Part shown: piece by piece, positions 39,619 to 41,932 of the stretch
Layout: each line of letters starts with the position of its first letter
Numbering within the stretch: position 1 is the stretch's first letter
Source of the DNA: Hallella multisaccharivorax DSM 17128
Lineage (GTDB): Bacteria; Bacteroidota; Bacteroidia; Bacteroidales; Bacteroidaceae
Assembly (NCBI RefSeq): GCF_000218235.1
Contig: NZ_GL945016.1
Span: 1 to 41,932, forward strand
Direction: 5' to 3'
Length of the DNA stretch: 41,932 nucleotides
Program-made: the position numbers and the translations under genes
The notes under the pieces: generated by a model
The model's database searches: none
The model's input: only the letters and a program-made list of their open reading frames with translations
What the model was told of the DNA's origin: nothing

Positions 39619-41004
39619 ATGAGATATAGATTAAAACTTTGTATACTAGGTCTGCTGACAATGGTTTGTATGCCGTCTTTAGCAGGAGGTAGTAAAGATC
39701 AAAAGATGAACAACTGCCAGTTATACAGGATATATCTTAAGGACAAAAAATATTCGGAATACTCGATCAGCCGGCCGTCGCAATTTTTATCCAAGCGCGC
39801 GCTCGAACGGCGCCAAAGATATAACATTCACGTAGACAGTACGGATCTCCCTATCTCGAACTACTACAAGAGGTTGATTACGGAGAATGATGCGACTATT
39901 CTTCTTGAGAGCAAGTGGAATAACACGATTCTGGTCCGTGCACGTGCTGCTGAGATGTGTGGAAAGGTTAAGAATCTTCCTTTTGTTATGGATATACAGC
40001 CTGTATGTACCATGGGAGTTGAAGAGAGTGCGTCAAAGAGGGCCATCACGATGCCTTTTAACGGATTTGCTGTTCCTGCGGATAGATCCATTAGGGATGT
40101 AGTGAGTAAGGGACTTAATGGTGAGGCGCTGTATGGGTCGGGACTGGACGGAAGTGGAATACTGATATCTGTCATTGATGGTGGCTTCGCAAACATGAAA
40201 GACCTCTCGGCCTTCCAGCAAATGAAGATCGTAGGAACACGTAATTTTGTACCTTATGCTCCATCAGACATATACCTGGGTACAGATCATGGAACGAAGG
40301 CTGCCTCCATCCTTGCTGCTAACGTACCGGGAAAGTATTTAGGACTTGCACCAGGTGCAGAGTATTTGCTAATACGGACTGAAGATGCGGAGCGAGAAGT
40401 GCTGGCAGAGGAAGACTATTGGGCTGCTGGAGTAGAATATGCGGACTCTATGGGTACGGATTTGATAAGCAGTTCTCTCGGATATAACATGGTCAATGAC
40501 TCACTCCAGGAGAATAGGTCGGAAGTGCTGGATGGCGAAAGTACATTGATCTCACATACGGCTTCTCTCCTGCAGAAGAAAGGCATCATACTTGTGGTAA
40601 GCGCTGGCAATAATGGCATGGACTCCTGGAAAATGATCAACGTACCTGCTGATGCCAAAGACATCATATCTGTGGGTGCTACAGATGGGAAAGGACGAAA
40701 TGCACCTTTCAGCTCTATAGGCTTTACTTCGGATGGCAGAATCAAGCCAGATGTAACAGCTGTCGGATGTAATGTACCAATCATCAATGGTTTTGGTAAG
40801 ATAACGACTGGAAACGGAACTTCATTTTCTGCTCCAATCATTGCTGGCCTGACAGCATGCTTATGGCAGCGGCATAGAGAACTGAATGCCGGACAGATTA
40901 TCAGCATGGTTAAGCATTCCTGTGACCAGTGGAATAAGCCAGATAACATCAGAGGCTATGGAATCCCGGATTATAAGAAAGCATTATACGATAATATTTA
41001 TTAA
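39619..41004 (+). CDS. Secreted subtilisin-like serine protease (S8)
   Basis: 461 aa. A signal peptide (LGLLTMVCMPSLAGG) is followed by an N-terminal prodomain (~30-135) with FLSKRALERRQRYNIHVD, common in Bacteroidetes S8 proteins. Catalytic triad: Asp187 in ILISVIDGGF, His224 in GTDHGTKAASI, Ser402 in GNGTSFSAPIIAGL; oxyanion Asn331 in VVSAGNNG. No C-terminal sorting domain. Placed between the acyltransferase and the precursor genes, it may remove the leader after export, or degrade the peptide. The protease is complete and should be active. Confidence 0.85.
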   Translation: MRYRLKLCILGLLTMVCMPSLAGGSKDQKMNNCQLYRIYLKDKKYSEYSISRPSQFLSKRALERRQRYNIHVDSTDLPISNYYKRLITENDATILLESKWNNTILVRARAAEMCGKVKNLPFVMDIQPVCTMGVEESASKRAITMPFNGFAVPADRSIRDVVSKGLNGEALYGSGLDGSGILISVIDGGFANMKDLSAFQQMKIVGTRNFVPYAPSDIYLGTDHGTKAASILAANVPGKYLGLAPGAEYLLIRTEDAEREVLAEEDYWAAGVEYADSMGTDLISSSLGYNMVNDSLQENRSEVLDGESTLISHTASLLQKKGIILVVSAGNNGMDSWKMINVPADAKDIISVGATDGKGRNAPFSSIGFTSDGRIKPDVTAVGCNVPIINGFGKITTGNGTSFSAPIIAGLTACLWQRHRELNAGQIISMVKHSCDQWNKPDNIRGYGIPDYKKALYDNIY

Positions 41005-41026
41005 ATATAAATAAAATTCATTAGTC

Positions 41027-41200
41027 ATGATAAGTAGTTTCAAAAAAGGTTTTGAATTGATTAAACTGGAAGACCGTTGTGAGATTGTGAATACTCCGGT
41101 GGTCAGCTTAGTAAGTGACCAGATCACCGAGGATGTACAACTTCATGATAACCCTGGTATAGCTAGTATGTCTAGTCAATCTAGTGTAATATATAAATAA
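41027..41200 (+). CDS. Divergent 57-aa precursor peptide heading the array
   Basis: 57 aa. FELIKLEDRCEIVNTPVVS corresponds to FDVVKLEDRCEMVNTAMPS of the array peptides, including the only Cys. The rest differs: SDQITEDVQLHDNPG then IASMSSQSSVIYK, sharing only SM, a V near the end and the aromatic/Ser character. It lies 22 bp after the protease stop and 31 bp before the first cassette, so it is the ancestral or alternate member of the array. The conserved block is the best guess for the recognition leader and the variable tail for the core. Confidence 0.8.
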   Translation: MISSFKKGFELIKLEDRCEIVNTPVVSLVSDQITEDVQLHDNPGIASMSSQSSVIYK

Positions 41201-41231
41201 CTTCAATTTTAATCATTTAATTATTAAAGCA

Positions 41232-41408
41232 ATGAAAAAGAACTTGAAGAAAGACTTCGATGTGGTGAAGCTTGAGGATCGCTGTGAGATGGTGAACACT
41301 GCTATGCCCAGCTATTTGAGTGACATCGAGCTTGGCAAGGGTGAAGCCGCAGTCCAGGCCGTTGACGCACAGAGTATGGCTGCTCCTGGTGCAGCTCAGG
41401 TATATTAA
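41232..41408 (+). CDS. 58-aa RiPP-type precursor peptide, right-end cassette A
   Basis: Identical in protein sequence to copies 4, 6 and 7 (Glu variant). It follows the divergent precursor by a short AT-rich spacer ending TTATTAAAGCA instead of the 49-bp standard spacer, exactly as for copy 1 at 305 but without the one-base deletion. Confidence 0.85.
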   Translation: MKKNLKKDFDVVKLEDRCEMVNTAMPSYLSDIELGKGEAAVQAVDAQSMAAPGAAQVY

Positions 41409-41457
41409 TTTCTCGTACCTGATAACAGTATCGTAAACATTAAAAACAATTGAGACA

Positions 41458-41634
41458 ATGAAAAAGAACTTGAAGAAAGACTTCGATGTGGTGAAGCTTG
41501 AGGATCGCTGTGAGATGGTGAACACTGCTATGCCCAGCTATTTGAGTGACATCGAGCTTGGCAAGGGTGAAGCCGCAGTCCAGGCCGTTGACGCACAGAG
41601 TATGGCTGCTCCTGGTGCAGCTCAGGTATATTAA
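41458..41634 (+). CDS. 58-aa RiPP-type precursor peptide, right-end cassette B
   Basis: Same peptide as cassette A, with the standard 49-bp spacer before it and the terminal hairpin behind it. In this representation the array has two cassettes and no IS, whereas the left-end version has seven plus an IS. Confidence 0.85.
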   Translation: MKKNLKKDFDVVKLEDRCEMVNTAMPSYLSDIELGKGEAAVQAVDAQSMAAPGAAQVY

Positions 41635-41650
41635 TAGAGTTGCTAATAAA

Positions 41651-41678
41651 GGTTTCTCCTCCTATTGAGGAGGAGGAC
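41651..41678 (+). terminator. GC-rich hairpin after the precursor array (right-end copy)
   Basis: Same CTCCTCCT-ATTG-AGGAGGAG hairpin as at 3459-3486, in the same place between the last cassette and the receptor gene. Confidence 0.5.
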
Positions 41679-41747
41679 CTTATTTGATTTTCTTGTTTGT
41701 GTGATGTGTAGTATCCGGATTTCGATGGGCTACGCAAAAACTGAATT

Positions 41748-41932
41748 ATGAAGATACGTATTTATTGTTTATTATTACTTCTGTTCGTCTTGTTCCAGAC
41801 AGTTTGTTGCACAGACGACGATAAAAGGTAGTTGTAAAAGAGATTTCTACTTCACTCCCCATATCTGATGCTGTAGTACTTGTCAAGGATCATCCTTGGG
41901 GATAGCAGAACCAACGAAAAGGGAGAATACAC
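41748..41932 (+). pseudogene. Truncated, frameshifted start of the TonB-dependent receptor gene
   Basis: Repeats 3556-3740 with scattered single-base differences: extra T in GTTTGTTGCAC, extra A in AAAAGGTAGTTG, a T-to-C change and an extra G in CTTGGGGATAG. The insertions break the frame after about 20 codons. Accumulating indels right at the end of the window point to low-quality overlap of a circular contig rather than a true second copy. Confidence 0.75.

Overview
The window reads as a mobilizable plasmid, or a circular or integrated form of one, from a Bacteroidales bacterium, probably of the Prevotellaceae type. The evidence is repeated promoters of the Bacteroidetes TTTG / TAnnTTTG form (for example TATCTTTGC), a TonB-dependent receptor, insertion sequences typical of the group, and a backbone with a replication-type protein (9632-11086), a serine resolvase (14810-15391), a MobV-type relaxase (complement 18926-21370) and a ParA plus DNA-binding partition pair (22122-23321). 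The last ~0.9 kb repeats sequence found near the start: divergent precursor, 226-bp precursor cassettes, hairpin and receptor start. The simplest reading is that the two ends overlap and the molecule is circular, about 38-41 kb. The first 181 bases are a stray copy of 12360-12540 and look like an assembly chimera.

Closing the circle joins the two ends into one biosynthetic locus of about 20 kb. Its first half (30125-41004) encodes a secreted helical-repeat protein, an acyl carrier protein (ACP), an AMP-dependent acyl ligase, a ketosynthase, a ketosynthase-like partner, a second ACP, a second ketosynthase, another small ketosynthase-like protein, an M50 membrane protease with a PqqD-like N-terminus, a SPASM-type protein without a radical SAM domain, a DUF2141 protein, an LpxL-like acyltransferase and a secreted subtilase. 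Next come a divergent 57-aa precursor and a tandem array of 58-aa precursor peptides. The second half (3556-8016) encodes a TonB-dependent receptor, a grasp-with-SPASM type ATP-grasp ligase, a 60-aa peptide and an EreA/ChaN/TraB-like membrane-anchored protein. I infer a RiPP (graspetide-like) system carrying its own type II fatty-acid/aryl-polyene-like acyl machinery, possibly making a lipidated peptide. The combination is not one I can match to a described system.

The remainder is plasmid backbone and cargo. 8013-8731 is an internally deleted IS that truncated the EreA-like gene. 8732-11316 holds replication genes behind a leader that looks like an attenuator. 11467-14753 carries two unrelated orphan ATPases of the DUF4143 and DUF234 types and an orphan HipB-like repressor. 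16074-18453 is a visibly AT-rich island with a radical SAM protein, a lipoprotein-like peptide, a protein with one hydrophobic core segment and a DUF1648 (SdpI-like) membrane protein; it is a second candidate peptide-toxin system. 23395-24469 and 27387-29450 are graveyards of IS1182, IS66 and IS5-like transposases full of stop codons. Between them lie a small secreted protein and a TPR/HTH membrane regulator. Several single-base indels in homopolymers could be real decay or long-read sequencing errors. I found no tRNA, rRNA or CRISPR array.
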